In this document: positions 33,164-41,775 of the stretch, one piece after another
Layout: the number at the start of each line of letters is the position of its first letter
Numbering within the stretch: the first letter of the stretch is position 1
Assembly: GCA_964367905.1 (NCBI GenBank)
Contig: CAYIZP010000020.1
Coordinates: forward strand, 1-49,722
Source of the DNA: CAUPWF01 sp964367905
GTDB taxonomy: Bacteria > Bacillota > Clostridia > Lachnospirales > Lachnospiraceae
DNA: 49,722 bases
Reading direction: 5' to 3'
The notes under the pieces: model-generated
Seen by the model: only the letters and a program-made list of their open reading frames with translations
Database searches by the model: none
Told to the model about the DNA's origin: nothing
Made by a program: the position numbers and the translations under genes

Positions 33164-33201
33164 ATATACAATTAGTATAACCATCTTCCTAAGAAGATAA
33201 A

Positions 33202-33273
33202 CTGGGCTAGTTGGATTCGAACCAACGACTGCAGGAGTCAAAGTCCTGTGCCTTACCGCTTGGCGATAGCCCA
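33202..33273 (-). tRNA. tRNA-Gln (anticodon UUG)
   Basis: Acceptor TGGGCTA/TAGCCCA with G discriminator, anticodon arm CAGGA-CTTTGAC-TCCTG with TTG. No encoded CCA. Confidence 0.92.
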
Positions 33274-33293
33274 TTAATTATTTTTGAAACTAA

Positions 33294-33368
33294 GGTGGAT
33301 GATGGGATTCGAACCCACGACATCCAGAACCACAATCTGGCGCGCTAACCAACTGCACCACACCCACC
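33294..33368 (-). tRNA. tRNA-His (anticodon GUG)
   Basis: Acceptor GTGGGTG/CATCCAC, extra G at position -1 encoded at 33368, anticodon arm CCAGA-TTGTGGT-TCTGG with GTG. No encoded CCA. Confidence 0.92.
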
Positions 33369-33400
33369 ACAGATTTTGGACAACAGATTTCATTGTCTAC

Positions 33401-33474
<74 letters not shown>

Positions 33475-33507
33475 ATTTCACATCTTATCCCATTATCGGT
33501 TTAAGAA

Positions 33508-33578
33508 AGCGGGTGATGGGAATCGAACCCACGTATCTAGCTTGGAAGGCTAGTGTTCTACCATTGAACTACACCCGC
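33508..33578 (-). tRNA. tRNA-Gly (anticodon UCC)
   Basis: Acceptor GCGGGTG/CACCCGC, anticodon arm CTAGC-CTTCCAA-GCTAG with TCC. No encoded CCA. Confidence 0.92.
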
Positions 33579-33582
33579 GCGA

Positions 33583-33657
33583 TCGGGGTGACAGGATTCG
33601 AACCTGCGGCCTCCTGGTCCCAAACCAGGCGCTCTAGCCAAGCTGAGCTACACCCCG
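33583..33657 (-). tRNA. tRNA-Pro (anticodon UGG)
   Basis: Acceptor CGGGGTG/CACCCCG, anticodon arm CCTGG-TTTGGGA-CCAGG with TGG. First tRNA of the transcript. No encoded CCA. Confidence 0.92.
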
Positions 33658-33848
33658 ATATTCAACAAATCACATGTTAATTTTCTTACCTATAATTTAC
33701 ATGTCATCTGTGACGCAAGAATTATTATATTACACGTTCATAGGTTTGTCAACATATTTTTTTATTTTTTTACATGAATTTTTTACATGGTTTTTTTACA
33801 CACTTTTTCACACTAGTTCCGCTACTTGTTTTAAACAAAAAATCATAC

Positions 33849-34337
33849 CTATAAATACTTCTGCTCAAATGTAATATCGCCCGAATCATCTACATACATT
33901 ATGGCATAGCTTGGTCTTCTTCCTTTTTGGCGTGGCAAGGATAAACTTCCCGGATTCACTAGTAAAACCCCCTTCTCACGTTGCAACATCGGAACATGAG
34001 TGTGCCCATATAACACGATTCCCACTCCTCGTGATCGTGCGGTCTGAGTCAGACCTTCCATCGTGTAATTCACATCATAGATATGCCCGTGACACAGAAG
34101 AAACTTCTCTCTTCCTATATCTACTGTCAACTCCCCTGGTAGCTCCGACAGAAAATCATTATTTCCACGCACCATATAAACCTCTGCTCCATCGGGAAGC
34201 ATAGCACGAATCTCTTCTTCATCGTGTGCAATATCACCAAGATGAATCAAGCCATGAATCGATTGCTCCAATTCTAGGGCATGATATAGATTCGCTAGAT
34301 ATCCATGTGTATCACTTATCACCAAAAATTTCTTCAT
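33849..34337 (-). CDS. yfcE: YfcE-type metallophosphoesterase
   Basis: Cytoplasmic phosphodiesterase of 162 residues with the calcineurin-like metal motifs DTHG (9-12), GDIAHD, RGNND, GHIYD and GHTHVP in order. This is the short YfcE/MJ0936 form, active on simple phosphodiesters in characterised relatives; the physiological substrate is unknown. It follows the rdgB gene by about 95 bp on the same strand, a linkage seen in many Firmicutes. The ATG at 34337 lies after GGATCAGG, a modest ribosome-binding site. Confidence 0.88.
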   Translation of the reverse strand: MKKFLVISDTHGYLANLYHALELEQSIHGLIHLGDIAHDEEEIRAMLPDGAEVYMVRGNNDFLSELPGELTVDIGREKFLLCHGHIYDVNYTMEGLTQTARSRGVGIVLYGHTHVPMLQREKGVLLVNPGSLSLPRQKGRRPSYAIMYVDDSGDITFEQKYL

Positions 34338-34432
34338 ATGAACAACCTGATCCTTTCTTTATACAATCCAACTCATAACACTCATGTCTAACTCACAACA
34401 CTCATATCCGATAAATTTATCAGCTGTAGATA

Positions 34433-35023
34433 TTATCCAATCAATGGCTTGATCTTCCGCAGCGCATTCCCCCTATGACTAATGGCATTCTTCTCCTCTG
34501 CTGAAATCTCCGCAAGACTCTTCCCACTTTCCTCTAGGTAAACAATTGGATCATAGCCAAATCCATTCTCTCCACGCATCTCATAGCCGATATAGCCTTC
34601 TATCGTGCCACGCACTACTTCTTTGCGTCCGTCTGGAAATACCGCCGCAATCGCGCATACAAAGCGCCCAGTACGCTTCTCTTTCTCCACGCCGTCCAAA
34701 CGGTCAATCAGCATCTGATTCTTAATCTCATATGCTGTATCTACACCTGCATAACGCGCAGAATAAATCCCAGGTTCTTTGTTTAGGTAATCAATCTCCA
34801 ACCCCGAATCATCTGCCAATACAATCGTATTCTCCGTCAATGCAGCAATTGCTTCGGCTTTAATCAATGCATTCTCCTCGAAGGTGCTTCCGTTCTCTTC
34901 TATATCAATATCAATTCCCGCTTCCCTCATAGACACAATGGGCATTCCCAAGTCCGCAAGTATCATTCGAATCTCTTCCATCTTATGCTCATTGCCTGTG
35001 GCAAACAATATCCTCTTCTCCAT
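34433..35023 (-). CDS. rdgB: XTP/dITP pyrophosphatase (RdgB/HAM1)
   Basis: Enzyme that removes non-canonical purine nucleoside triphosphates (dITP, XTP) to protect DNA and RNA. It has FATGNEHKMEEI at the start, the substrate motif VLADDSGLEIDYL and NGFGYDPIVY, all typical of the Ham1 family. The ATG at 35023 is chosen, with GGGAGG just upstream, giving 196 residues; an in-frame ATG at 35056 lacks a site. It follows the RlmL-type methyltransferase by about 65 bp. Confidence 0.92.
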   Translation of the reverse strand: MEKRILFATGNEHKMEEIRMILADLGMPIVSMREAGIDIDIEENGSTFEENALIKAEAIAALTENTIVLADDSGLEIDYLNKEPGIYSARYAGVDTAYEIKNQMLIDRLDGVEKEKRTGRFVCAIAAVFPDGRKEVVRGTIEGYIGYEMRGENGFGYDPIVYLEESGKSLAEISAEEKNAISHRGNALRKIKPLIG

Positions 35024-35089
35024 ACTTCCTCCCAGTTTCTTAATCTCTTCAATCATTACATCGCAAATACTTCTCGAAGGAACCTTCAG

Positions 35090-36250
35090 CTACGAATCTC
35101 TCCTCGGTGGCTTTGGTCCCATATATTGATAGAAATACGTCTTTATCATACCATTATATATCTTTCGATTCTTCGTCGCCTGCTTGCCGAAATATTTCTC
35201 AGTCTCCTCATAACTCGTAATCATATAAGCCGACCATGTATCAAGCTTCTCATACGATTTTCCAAATTCACGATAGATCTTCGGTAGAGTCTCCTTATCT
35301 TCCAATCGTTCACCATAAGGTGGGTTCGTGATAATGAAACCATACTTCTTCGGATGACTGAGATTCGCCACCTCTCTCACTTGGAAATGAATCAAGTGCT
35401 CCACGCCGGCCTCTCTCGCATTCTCTCTAGCAGCCTTAATCACCTCTGGGTCTGCATCATAACCTTGTATATCCACTTCCACATCATCATTCATCTTATC
35501 ATTTGCTTCATCTACCGCTTCATACCAATTCTTCTTCGGTATAAAATTCGTCCACTCTTCTGCTGTAAATGACCGATTCATACCTGGAGCGATATTCGCA
35601 GCAATCATAGCCGCCTCTATTGGAAATGTTCCACTTCCACAGAACGGATCTACCAGAATTCTGTCCTTCCTCCATGGAGTCAACATGATTAGCGCTGCTG
35701 CAAGCGTCTCTGTAATCGGAGCCTTGCCCGATAACAGACGATAACCACGTTTATGAAGAGAAGTTCCTGTTGTATCCAGCGTTACCGTAACCAAGTCCTT
35801 CATCAAAAACACCCGAACTGGATATGGTGCACCATTTTCTTCAAACCACGACACCTTGTACTTCGACTTCATTCGCTCTACCATCGCCTTCTTCATGATA
35901 GACTGAATATCCGATGAACTAAACAACTTACTCTTCACCGAAGCCGCCTTCGTCACCCAAAACTTACCATCTTGTGGAATATAAGACTCCCACTCCAACA
36001 ATTTCGTCTTCTCAAACAATTCATCGAATGTATACGCCTTAAACTCTCCTACCTTCAATAGAACCCGCTCTGCCGTGCGCAAGAACACGTTCGCTCTACA
36101 TACAGCCAACTCATCTCCATAGAAATGAACTCGTCCATCCTCTACCTTCGCTATCTCATATCCCAAGTCCTGAATCTCTCTCTTTAGTACTGCTTCCAAT
36201 CCAAAATGACACGGTGCAATTAATTCTATCTTCTTCACATCTACCTCCAT
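35090..36250 (-). CDS. THUMP-domain 23S rRNA (guanine-N2)-methyltransferase-like protein
   Basis: SAM-dependent RNA methyltransferase of about 386 residues in the RlmL/YpsC family. The N-terminal ferredoxin-like/THUMP part (ELIAPCHFGLEAVLKREI) is followed by a Rossmann methyltransferase with DPFCGSGTFPIEAAMIAANI (SAM-binding) and ITNPPYGERL (catalytic NPPY). It should methylate guanine in 23S rRNA. The ATG at 36250 has GGGAG nearby; an upstream in-frame codon at 36295 falls within a large hairpin. The leader contains two hairpins, one able to pair alternatively with the ribosome-binding site region. Confidence 0.9.
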   Translation of the reverse strand: MEVDVKKIELIAPCHFGLEAVLKREIQDLGYEIAKVEDGRVHFYGDELAVCRANVFLRTAERVLLKVGEFKAYTFDELFEKTKLLEWESYIPQDGKFWVTKAASVKSKLFSSSDIQSIMKKAMVERMKSKYKVSWFEENGAPYPVRVFLMKDLVTVTLDTTGTSLHKRGYRLLSGKAPITETLAAALIMLTPWRKDRILVDPFCGSGTFPIEAAMIAANIAPGMNRSFTAEEWTNFIPKKNWYEAVDEANDKMNDDVEVDIQGYDADPEVIKAARENAREAGVEHLIHFQVREVANLSHPKKYGFIITNPPYGERLEDKETLPKIYREFGKSYEKLDTWSAYMITSYEETEKYFGKQATKNRKIYNGMIKTYFYQYMGPKPPRRDS

Positions 36251-36251
36251 A

Positions 36252-36305
36252 GGTCTCTCCCGTCTTGAAAGTAAAGAGACCAATGGGGGAGCCATTGGTC
36301 TCTTT
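36252..36305 (-). promoter_or_regulatory. Leader hairpin with alternative pairing at the methyltransferase ribosome-binding site
   Basis: Minus strand: a perfect 14-bp stem AAAGAGACCAATGG/CCATTGGTCTCTTT (36292-36305 and 36273-36286) with loop CTCCC. The 3' arm's GGTCTCT can also pair with AGAGACC (36252-36258), which overlaps the Shine-Dalgarno GGGAG before the ATG. The loop CTCCC is complementary to GGGAG as well. The two structures exclude each other. Confidence 0.5.
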
Positions 36306-36331
36306 GGGGAGTATAAATAATTAATAAGGGG

Positions 36332-36354
36332 TGCAAGGAACTATTATCCTTGCA
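36332..36354. promoter_or_regulatory. Second hairpin in the methyltransferase leader/intergenic region
   Basis: Arms TGCAAGG/CCTTGCA with a nine-base loop, upstream of the larger hairpin on the minus strand. From 36306 to 36547 I otherwise see AT-rich DNA and a plus-strand -10 TATAAT at 36457-36462. Confidence 0.4.
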
Positions 36355-36456
36355 AGAGTTATTATATTACAAAAAACTCAAAAGTGCAATCATAATTTTA
36401 ACTTTTTTTCAAAAAAATGACAAAATATTTTTTCTGTAAATCTTTCAATTTCTCTG

Positions 36457-36462
36457 TATAAT
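36457..36462 (+). promoter_or_regulatory. Possible -10 element of the plus-strand small gene
   Basis: TATAAT on the plus strand about 85 bp before the ATG at 36548; the -35 is poor (CTGTAA about 17 bp upstream). It may need an activator or another sigma factor. Confidence 0.4.
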
Positions 36463-36547
36463 TCTTTCCAAAAGACACACACTAATATCGTAACATATTG
36501 AACAAGAATCTGTTATGAAAACAACTTATAATCAGGAGGAAGTAAAA

Positions 36548-36727
36548 ATGGCTAAAGATTGTAATACTTCAAAAAATTCAATGAACCAAACAACCAATTC
36601 AAGTGAGTCGTATTCGACAAACAAAAATGCAAGCAAAACTTCAAACAAGAATGCTTACAACAATGCTACAGAGAAAAATACTACAAAAAACCAAACAGAT
36701 AAAAATAGCTACACAGATGGGTACTAA
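36548..36727 (+). CDS. Small Asn/Ser/Thr/Lys-rich protein
   Basis: Protein of 59 residues, highly hydrophilic and probably disordered: 13 Asn, about 10 Thr, 9 Ser and 8 Lys, with one Cys near the start (MAKDC) and ending YTDGY. I do not recognise the family. Composition recalls gamma-type small acid-soluble spore proteins, which are rich in Asn/Gln and lack hydrophobic residues, but no signature is seen. The ATG at 36548 has an ideal AGGAGG seven bases upstream; a longer start at 36515 is unlikely. It is the only convincing plus-strand gene in the window and has a strong terminator at 36738-36768, so it is likely expressed alone. Confidence 0.7.
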   Translation: MAKDCNTSKNSMNQTTNSSESYSTNKNASKTSNKNAYNNATEKNTTKNQTDKNSYTDGY

Positions 36728-36737
36728 GCATTAATAT

Positions 36738-36768
36738 AAAAGGATGTCGGAGATTCCGACATCCTTTT
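36738..36768 (+). terminator. Terminator of the small plus-strand gene
   Basis: Thirteen-bp perfect stem AAAAGGATGTCGG/CCGACATCCTTTT, loop AGATT, ending in a T-run. Strong, possibly bidirectional. Confidence 0.9.
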
Positions 36769-36850
36769 ATATGTATAACCATCCATTTCTCGCTATCTGG
36801 CAACTTTGACCCTTAAGGGACAAATTGCCGTGTGAAAATTTATTTTCACA

Positions 36851-37357
36851 TTATCTTCCCGAGAAATTCTTCCATAGGTTAATTGCCAACAAGACTAAGA
36901 TTACTGGAATTAAAATCGGCATTAAAACACTTGCAATCGCCCCAAGTAGAGAGCCAACAACAAATAAAATCAATATGAATATAATGAGGTAAAGCCAACA
37001 TCCCCAACGAGAGCTTGTCCCAAACTGCACGGTTCTCCTCGACGGATCCTGATATCCCTGATTATTCCCTTGCTGGTTGTATCCATGATTGTTCCCACTT
37101 TGATTCGCCGCTTCCCTCTGTCCTGTTCTTCCACCAGTTTCCGTGCGTGATTTCTCACTCTCCAATGTGTCCACTACGGTACGTGCAATTGCAAAAGGGT
37201 CTCCTAGCTCGTCAACAACATCCTGTTCGTGACGACCCTTCTTCACTTCATCATCTATATACGCTTGATAGAACTCCACTTGAGAGTGCACCTCTGCACG
37301 ATCTAGATCATTCTCCAATTCCACTTTTAATTCATTTATAAATTCTCTGCGATTCAT
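36851..37357 (-). CDS. HAAS (DUF1700) domain membrane protein
   Basis: Protein of 168 residues. The first ~65 residues (NRREFINELKVELEND, EVKKGRHEQDVVDELGDPFA) are a HAAS/DUF1700 domain, which is cytoplasmic and often next to PadR regulators. A Gly/Gln/Asn-rich linker (NNHGYNQQGNNQGYQDPSRR) and two transmembrane helices (LYLIIFILILFVVGSLLGAI, VLMPILIPVILVLLAINLW) follow. No PadR gene is adjacent. Envelope stress or cell-wall signalling is the usual guess for the family. The ATG at 37357 has AGGAG eight bases upstream; longer forms are unlikely. Confidence 0.8.
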   Translation of the reverse strand: MNRREFINELKVELENDLDRAEVHSQVEFYQAYIDDEVKKGRHEQDVVDELGDPFAIARTVVDTLESEKSRTETGGRTGQREAANQSGNNHGYNQQGNNQGYQDPSRRTVQFGTSSRWGCWLYLIIFILILFVVGSLLGAIASVLMPILIPVILVLLAINLWKNFSGR

Positions 37358-37445
37358 ATAACCCACTCCTATTTGTCTATATTGTGATGCAAAATTTTTC
37401 ACACTATACTCATCGATTTTACGCATAATACATCTATAGAATGCG

Positions 37446-37495
37446 AAAAACCTGTACATAGGATATCACAAAATTGTGAACTTTCCAAGTACAGG
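37446..37495 (-). terminator. Terminator of glnN
   Basis: Minus strand: CCTGTAC...GTACAGG with an inner TTCACAATTTTGTGA arm and a T-run afterwards. It lies 3' of the glutamine synthetase gene ending at 37557. Confidence 0.75.
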
Positions 37496-37556
37496 CTCTT
37501 CAATATTAAGAAAAATTTATCAAGAAAACAAATATACTGAGAACATTAATCAATTA

Positions 37557-39668
37557 TTACACTTCAAATAACAAATCGCCATAAGAAGGCATTGGCCAGA
37601 TTTCTTTGTCTACAATCATCTCTAATTGATCAACTGGTGCTCTAAGAGCCAACATTGCTATTACCACAGTATCTTTGCAGTAGATTGCTTGCTCTTCTAC
37701 ATCTTCCATCGCTGATGCTTTGTCTGCTACTTCAACCAACGTTGTAAGCGCTGCCTTCGCTTCTGCTAATAATGCCGATGTTTCTTTCAATAGATCCGCT
37801 TGAACAGTTGCATCCGCTCCAGCCTCTTTCACTGCGATTACTGTATCTGCAAGTCCTTTTGTAGCACGAACGATTGCTGGTACAATATGCTTGCTTGCAA
37901 CATCAATCATAGCACGTGCTTCAATATTAATCGCTTTTGCATACGCTTCATATTGGATTTCCTTACGTGATTCCAATTCAGCTCTTGTGAATACATTGAA
38001 TCTCTCAAATAATGCAACTGCTTTGTCTGTAGCAAGTGCTGGAATCGCTTCTACCATACTCTTGATATTTGGTAATCCACGTCTTGCAGCTTCTTCTACC
38101 CACTCATCTGAGTATCCGTTTCCGTCGAAGATAATTCTTCTGTGTTCTGTCATGTATTTCTTGATTAACTCTTGAACTGCTGCATCTTTATCTGCTGCCG
38201 CCTCGATGTAATCACTTGCTTCTGCAAATGCTTCTGCTACGATTGTGTTCAACACAATGTTTGGTTGAGCGATTGAATCTCTCGATCCACACATACGGAA
38301 CTCGAATTTATTTCCTGTAAATGCGAATGGTGAAGTTCTATTTCTATCTGTCGCATCTTTTGCAAAATCAGGGATAGATTTAACACCTGTCTCTAACTTA
38401 CCACCTTTTAAGCTGTGTGTCGCTTCGCCTGTCGACACCATTTGCTCGATTACGTCGTTCAATTGTTGTCCTAGGTAGATTGAGATGATTGCTGGAGGTG
38501 CCTCATTTGCTCCAAGTCTGTGGTCATTTCCAACATCTGCTGCAGATTCTCTCAGTAGATCCGCGTGCACATCAACTGCCTTCATCATACAAGCCAATAC
38601 AAGCAAGAATTGAGTATTCTCGTGTGGTCTCTTACCTGGCTCTAATAAGTTCATTCCATCGTCTGTAGTGATTGACCAGTTGTTATGCTTACCTGATCCG
38701 TTTACTCCTGCAAATGGCTTCTCATGCAACAAACATTGCAATCCATGCTGGCAAGCAACTCTCTTAAGTGTTTGCATAACGATTTGGTTTTGGTCTACTG
38801 CGATATTACAAGGAGAGTAGATCGGTGCAAGCTCGTGCTGTGCAGGAGCAACCTCGTTATGTTGTGTCTTCGATGTAACACCCATCTTCCATAACTCTTC
38901 ATTTACTTGCTTCATGTATGCCGCAATCTTCTGACGAATTGTTCCGAAATAGTGATCATCCAACTCTTGACCTTTTGGCGGCATCGCTCCGAACAATGTA
39001 CGACCTGTAAAGATAAGATCTTTACGCTTCAAATATTTTTCTCTATCAACTAGGAAATATTCTTGCTCAGCCCCTACAGAAGGTGTTACCTTTGTAGTTG
39101 TTGTATTTCCTAACAATCTCAATAATCTCAAACTTTCTTTGTTTACAACTTCCATCGAACGTAGCAATGGAGTCTTTTGGTCTAACGCCTCTCCTGTATA
39201 TGAACAGAATGCTGTAGGGATACATAATGTTGCTCCGCCTGCATCTTGTCTTACAAATGCTGGTGATGTACAATCCCAAGCTGTATATCCTCTCGCTTCA
39301 AATGTCGCTCTCAATCCACCTGATGGGAATGAAGATGCATCTGGCTCACCCTTGATAAGCTCTTTTCCTGAAAAACTCATCAACACCTTACCATTTGGCA
39401 TTGGTGCCGAGATGAATGAATCATGCTTCTCAGCTGTAACACCAGTAAGTGGTTGGAACCAGTGTGTGAAGTGTGTCGCGCCTTTTTCAATCGCCCACTC
39501 CTTCATCTCATGTGCAATGACATCTGCAACTGCAATATCCAAGTCTTTTCCTTGCTCAATTGTGCTCTTTAGATCTCTGTAAGCCTTCTTAGGTAATCTC
39601 TCTTGCATTACAGCATCGTTGAATACGTTTTCTCCGAAAATCTCTGTTACTTTTGTAAATTCACTCAT
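37557..39668 (-). CDS. glnN: Type III glutamine synthetase
   Basis: Large cytoplasmic glutamine synthetase (703 residues), ATP-dependent formation of glutamine from glutamate and ammonia. Type III markers are visible: KVLMSFSGKELIKGEPDASS, FPSGGLRATFEARGYTAWD, GAEQEYFLVD, QHNEVAPAQHELAPIYSPC and GVNGSGKHNNWS. The length separates it from GlnA (about 450 residues). It appears monocistronic, with a strong terminator after it. Functionally it could assimilate the ammonia released by the biuret operon, although the two are far apart and nothing links their regulation. Confidence 0.96.
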   Translation of the reverse strand: MSEFTKVTEIFGENVFNDAVMQERLPKKAYRDLKSTIEQGKDLDIAVADVIAHEMKEWAIEKGATHFTHWFQPLTGVTAEKHDSFISAPMPNGKVLMSFSGKELIKGEPDASSFPSGGLRATFEARGYTAWDCTSPAFVRQDAGGATLCIPTAFCSYTGEALDQKTPLLRSMEVVNKESLRLLRLLGNTTTTKVTPSVGAEQEYFLVDREKYLKRKDLIFTGRTLFGAMPPKGQELDDHYFGTIRQKIAAYMKQVNEELWKMGVTSKTQHNEVAPAQHELAPIYSPCNIAVDQNQIVMQTLKRVACQHGLQCLLHEKPFAGVNGSGKHNNWSITTDDGMNLLEPGKRPHENTQFLLVLACMMKAVDVHADLLRESAADVGNDHRLGANEAPPAIISIYLGQQLNDVIEQMVSTGEATHSLKGGKLETGVKSIPDFAKDATDRNRTSPFAFTGNKFEFRMCGSRDSIAQPNIVLNTIVAEAFAEASDYIEAAADKDAAVQELIKKYMTEHRRIIFDGNGYSDEWVEEAARRGLPNIKSMVEAIPALATDKAVALFERFNVFTRAELESRKEIQYEAYAKAINIEARAMIDVASKHIVPAIVRATKGLADTVIAVKEAGADATVQADLLKETSALLAEAKAALTTLVEVADKASAMEDVEEQAIYCKDTVVIAMLALRAPVDQLEMIVDKEIWPMPSYGDLLFEV

Positions 39669-39795
39669 AATTACAATCCTTCCTTTTACTTATCAATATT
39701 TGTGAGATTATGTCCGTTTCGTACAATAATTGTACACTATGTACAGTATCCAGCATAACAACTGCATTTGATTGTTATATTTTTTCTGGATATGA

Positions 39796-39828
39796 CAAAA
39801 GGCACCCCAACTAAGTTGGAACGCCTTT
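39796..39828 (-). terminator. Terminator of the aldolase gene
   Basis: Minus strand: AAAGGC...GCCTTTT with an inner CCAAC/GTTGG stem and a T-run. It lies 3' of the aldolase gene ending at 39884. Confidence 0.8.
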
Positions 39829-39883
39829 GTTCATCTCTTGAAATGCATTATACATCATCCAAAAATAAAATGCAAGCACTTTT

Positions 39884-40747
39884 TTAAGCTTTATTGATTG
39901 ATCCGAATAATTCCATCTTCTCTTTTACAGTTGCCTTGATTGCATCTGTACCAGGAGCTAGTAATTTACGAGGGTCAAATCCTTTTCCTGCTAAGTCTTT
40001 TCCTGCCTCGATGTACTCGCGTGTTGCTGCTGCGAATGTCAATTGGCACTCTGTGTTTACGTTGATCTTCGCAACACCTAGATCGATTGCTTTTTTGATC
40101 ATTTCTTCAGGAATTCCTGTTCCACCGTGAAGTACAAGTGGCATGTCTCCTGTTAACTCTTGAATTGCTGCCAATGTGTCGAAGCTAAGTCCAGCCCAGT
40201 TATCTGGGTACTTACCATGGATGTTTCCGATACCTGCTGCTAACATAGATACTCCCAAGTCCGCAATTGCTTTACATTCTTCTGGATCTGCACATTCGCC
40301 AGTACCTACAACTCCATCTTCTTCTCCACCGATTGAACCAACTTCTGATTCTAGAGACATTCCTTTTTCGTTACAGATAGCGATTAATTTCTTTGTATTC
40401 TCAATGTTTTCCTCGATTGGAGAATGTGATCCATCATACATGATTGATGAGAATCCAGCTTCGATACACTTCATACATCCGTCGAAGCTACCGTGGTCTA
40501 AATGCAATGCTACTGGAACTGTGATGTTTAGTTCTTCTAACATTCCGTTTACCATTCCCACAACAGTCTTGTAACCTGTCATGTATTTTCCTGCTCCCTC
40601 AGATACTCCTAAGATTACAGGCGAGTTGTTCTCTTGTGCTGCCAATAATACTGCCTTTGTCCACTCCAAGTTGTTGATGTTAAATTGACCTACTGCGTAG
40701 TGTCCTGCTTTCGCCTTGTCTAACATTTCCTTTGCTGATACTAACAT
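39884..40747 (-). CDS. fba: Class II fructose-1,6-bisphosphate aldolase
   Basis: Glycolytic zinc aldolase of 287 residues, cleaving fructose-1,6-bisphosphate. LHLDHGSFDGC (metal-binding His), GIGNIHGKYPDNWAGL and LVLHGGTGIPEEMIKKA are visible, typical of the class II Fba/GatY family. The C-terminal GTDAIKATVKEKMELFGS fits Fba. It is probably monocistronic with a terminator downstream. Tagatose-bisphosphate specificity cannot be excluded, but a stand-alone context favours the glycolytic enzyme. Confidence 0.93.
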   Translation of the reverse strand: MLVSAKEMLDKAKAGHYAVGQFNINNLEWTKAVLLAAQENNSPVILGVSEGAGKYMTGYKTVVGMVNGMLEELNITVPVALHLDHGSFDGCMKCIEAGFSSIMYDGSHSPIEENIENTKKLIAICNEKGMSLESEVGSIGGEEDGVVGTGECADPEECKAIADLGVSMLAAGIGNIHGKYPDNWAGLSFDTLAAIQELTGDMPLVLHGGTGIPEEMIKKAIDLGVAKINVNTECQLTFAAATREYIEAGKDLAGKGFDPRKLLAPGTDAIKATVKEKMELFGSINKA

Positions 40748-40820
40748 AATTAACCCTCCATTTTGCCATAAATTTATTCATCTGTTATTCTAGTATATTT
40801 TGCGTCGAAATACAAGCTAT

Positions 40821-41741
40821 TTATTTTGCGTGGTATTTTTCCACCCATTCCCAATCCGCCATAATCTCGAGTTCCTTCATCTTGTTCTCGATTTCTACGG
40901 TGGTGTGCTGTCCACCAAACTCTCCGTCCAGTGTCCATGAAACTGGTTGCTTCGTTTCCACACGAATATTCTTCGCTTGAAGCGAGTATACGTATTCACT
41001 CTCTTCCTTGTGTGTCATGATGGCTGTAATGATATCCTGTAGATGCATGATGTTCTTCGGCTTTCTGATTAAGGTAAGTTCGAACAATCCATCGTCAAAT
41101 GAGACCTCCTTCGTAAGAAGTGATTTCATCCCTCCTATAGAACATGAATTCGTTACCATTCCCACGATAAAATCTCCCGTAATCGTAGTGTCATCTGCAA
41201 ATACCGTCATCTCGTAACTCGGCATACTTCGCAGTCTCTTCATTCCCTCTAGAACATAAGCCGTATGTCCTAATATATTCTTCACATCTTGAGATGTCTC
41301 ATAAGATACCTCAGCAAACGAACCAAATGCTGCAACGTAGACAAATACATCATTGTTAAACAATCCGATATCACAACGGAATGGGCACCCCTTCACTGCT
41401 ACGAATGCCGCCTCTATCTGATCTTTCGGAATTTCAAGGCTCTGCGCAAAATCATTGGTGCTTCCCGCTGGAATATATCCAATCGGAACTCGTTTTTCCG
41501 GAGCAATTCCCATCATCGCAGTTACTGTCTCATCTAATGTTCCATCACCACCACTACATACAACCATGTCATATTCTATAGCGTGTTCCAGTATCATGTT
41601 GTAACCATCCTTTGGTGCCTGTGTCGGATATGCTGTTGGAAGATATCCAGCCTTCACAAACTCATCTAGTATCTTCGCCACATTGGTCACGATTGTTCCC
41701 TTGCCTGCAAGCGGATTGTACACGAATAATAACTTCTTCAT
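40821..41741 (-). CDS. Diacylglycerol kinase-family lipid kinase
   Basis: ATP-dependent lipid kinase of about 306 residues with the DagK/YegS catalytic domain. The N-terminal FVYNPLAGKGTIVTNVAKIL and SGGDGTLDETVTAMM (glycine-rich nucleotide loop, about residues 60-75) plus IPAGSTNDFAQSL identify it. In Firmicutes such enzymes phosphorylate diacylglycerol for phospholipid or lipoteichoic acid turnover. The ATG at 41741 has AAGGGGGAA upstream; a GTG at 41762 is weaker. It follows the Crh-like gene by about 34 bp and may be in the murB-rapZ-whiA unit. Confidence 0.9.
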   Translation of the reverse strand: MKKLLFVYNPLAGKGTIVTNVAKILDEFVKAGYLPTAYPTQAPKDGYNMILEHAIEYDMVVCSGGDGTLDETVTAMMGIAPEKRVPIGYIPAGSTNDFAQSLEIPKDQIEAAFVAVKGCPFRCDIGLFNNDVFVYVAAFGSFAEVSYETSQDVKNILGHTAYVLEGMKRLRSMPSYEMTVFADDTTITGDFIVGMVTNSCSIGGMKSLLTKEVSFDDGLFELTLIRKPKNIMHLQDIITAIMTHKEESEYVYSLQAKNIRVETKQPVSWTLDGEFGGQHTTVEIENKMKELEIMADWEWVEKYHAK

Positions 41742-41775
41742 ACACTCATTCCCCCTTGTCACCGTCTCCTTATGT

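Noticed and set aside
36252..36305. T-box or known riboswitch before the methyltransferase gene
   Set aside because: No T-box sequence or other riboswitch core could be seen; only the alternative pairing is reported.
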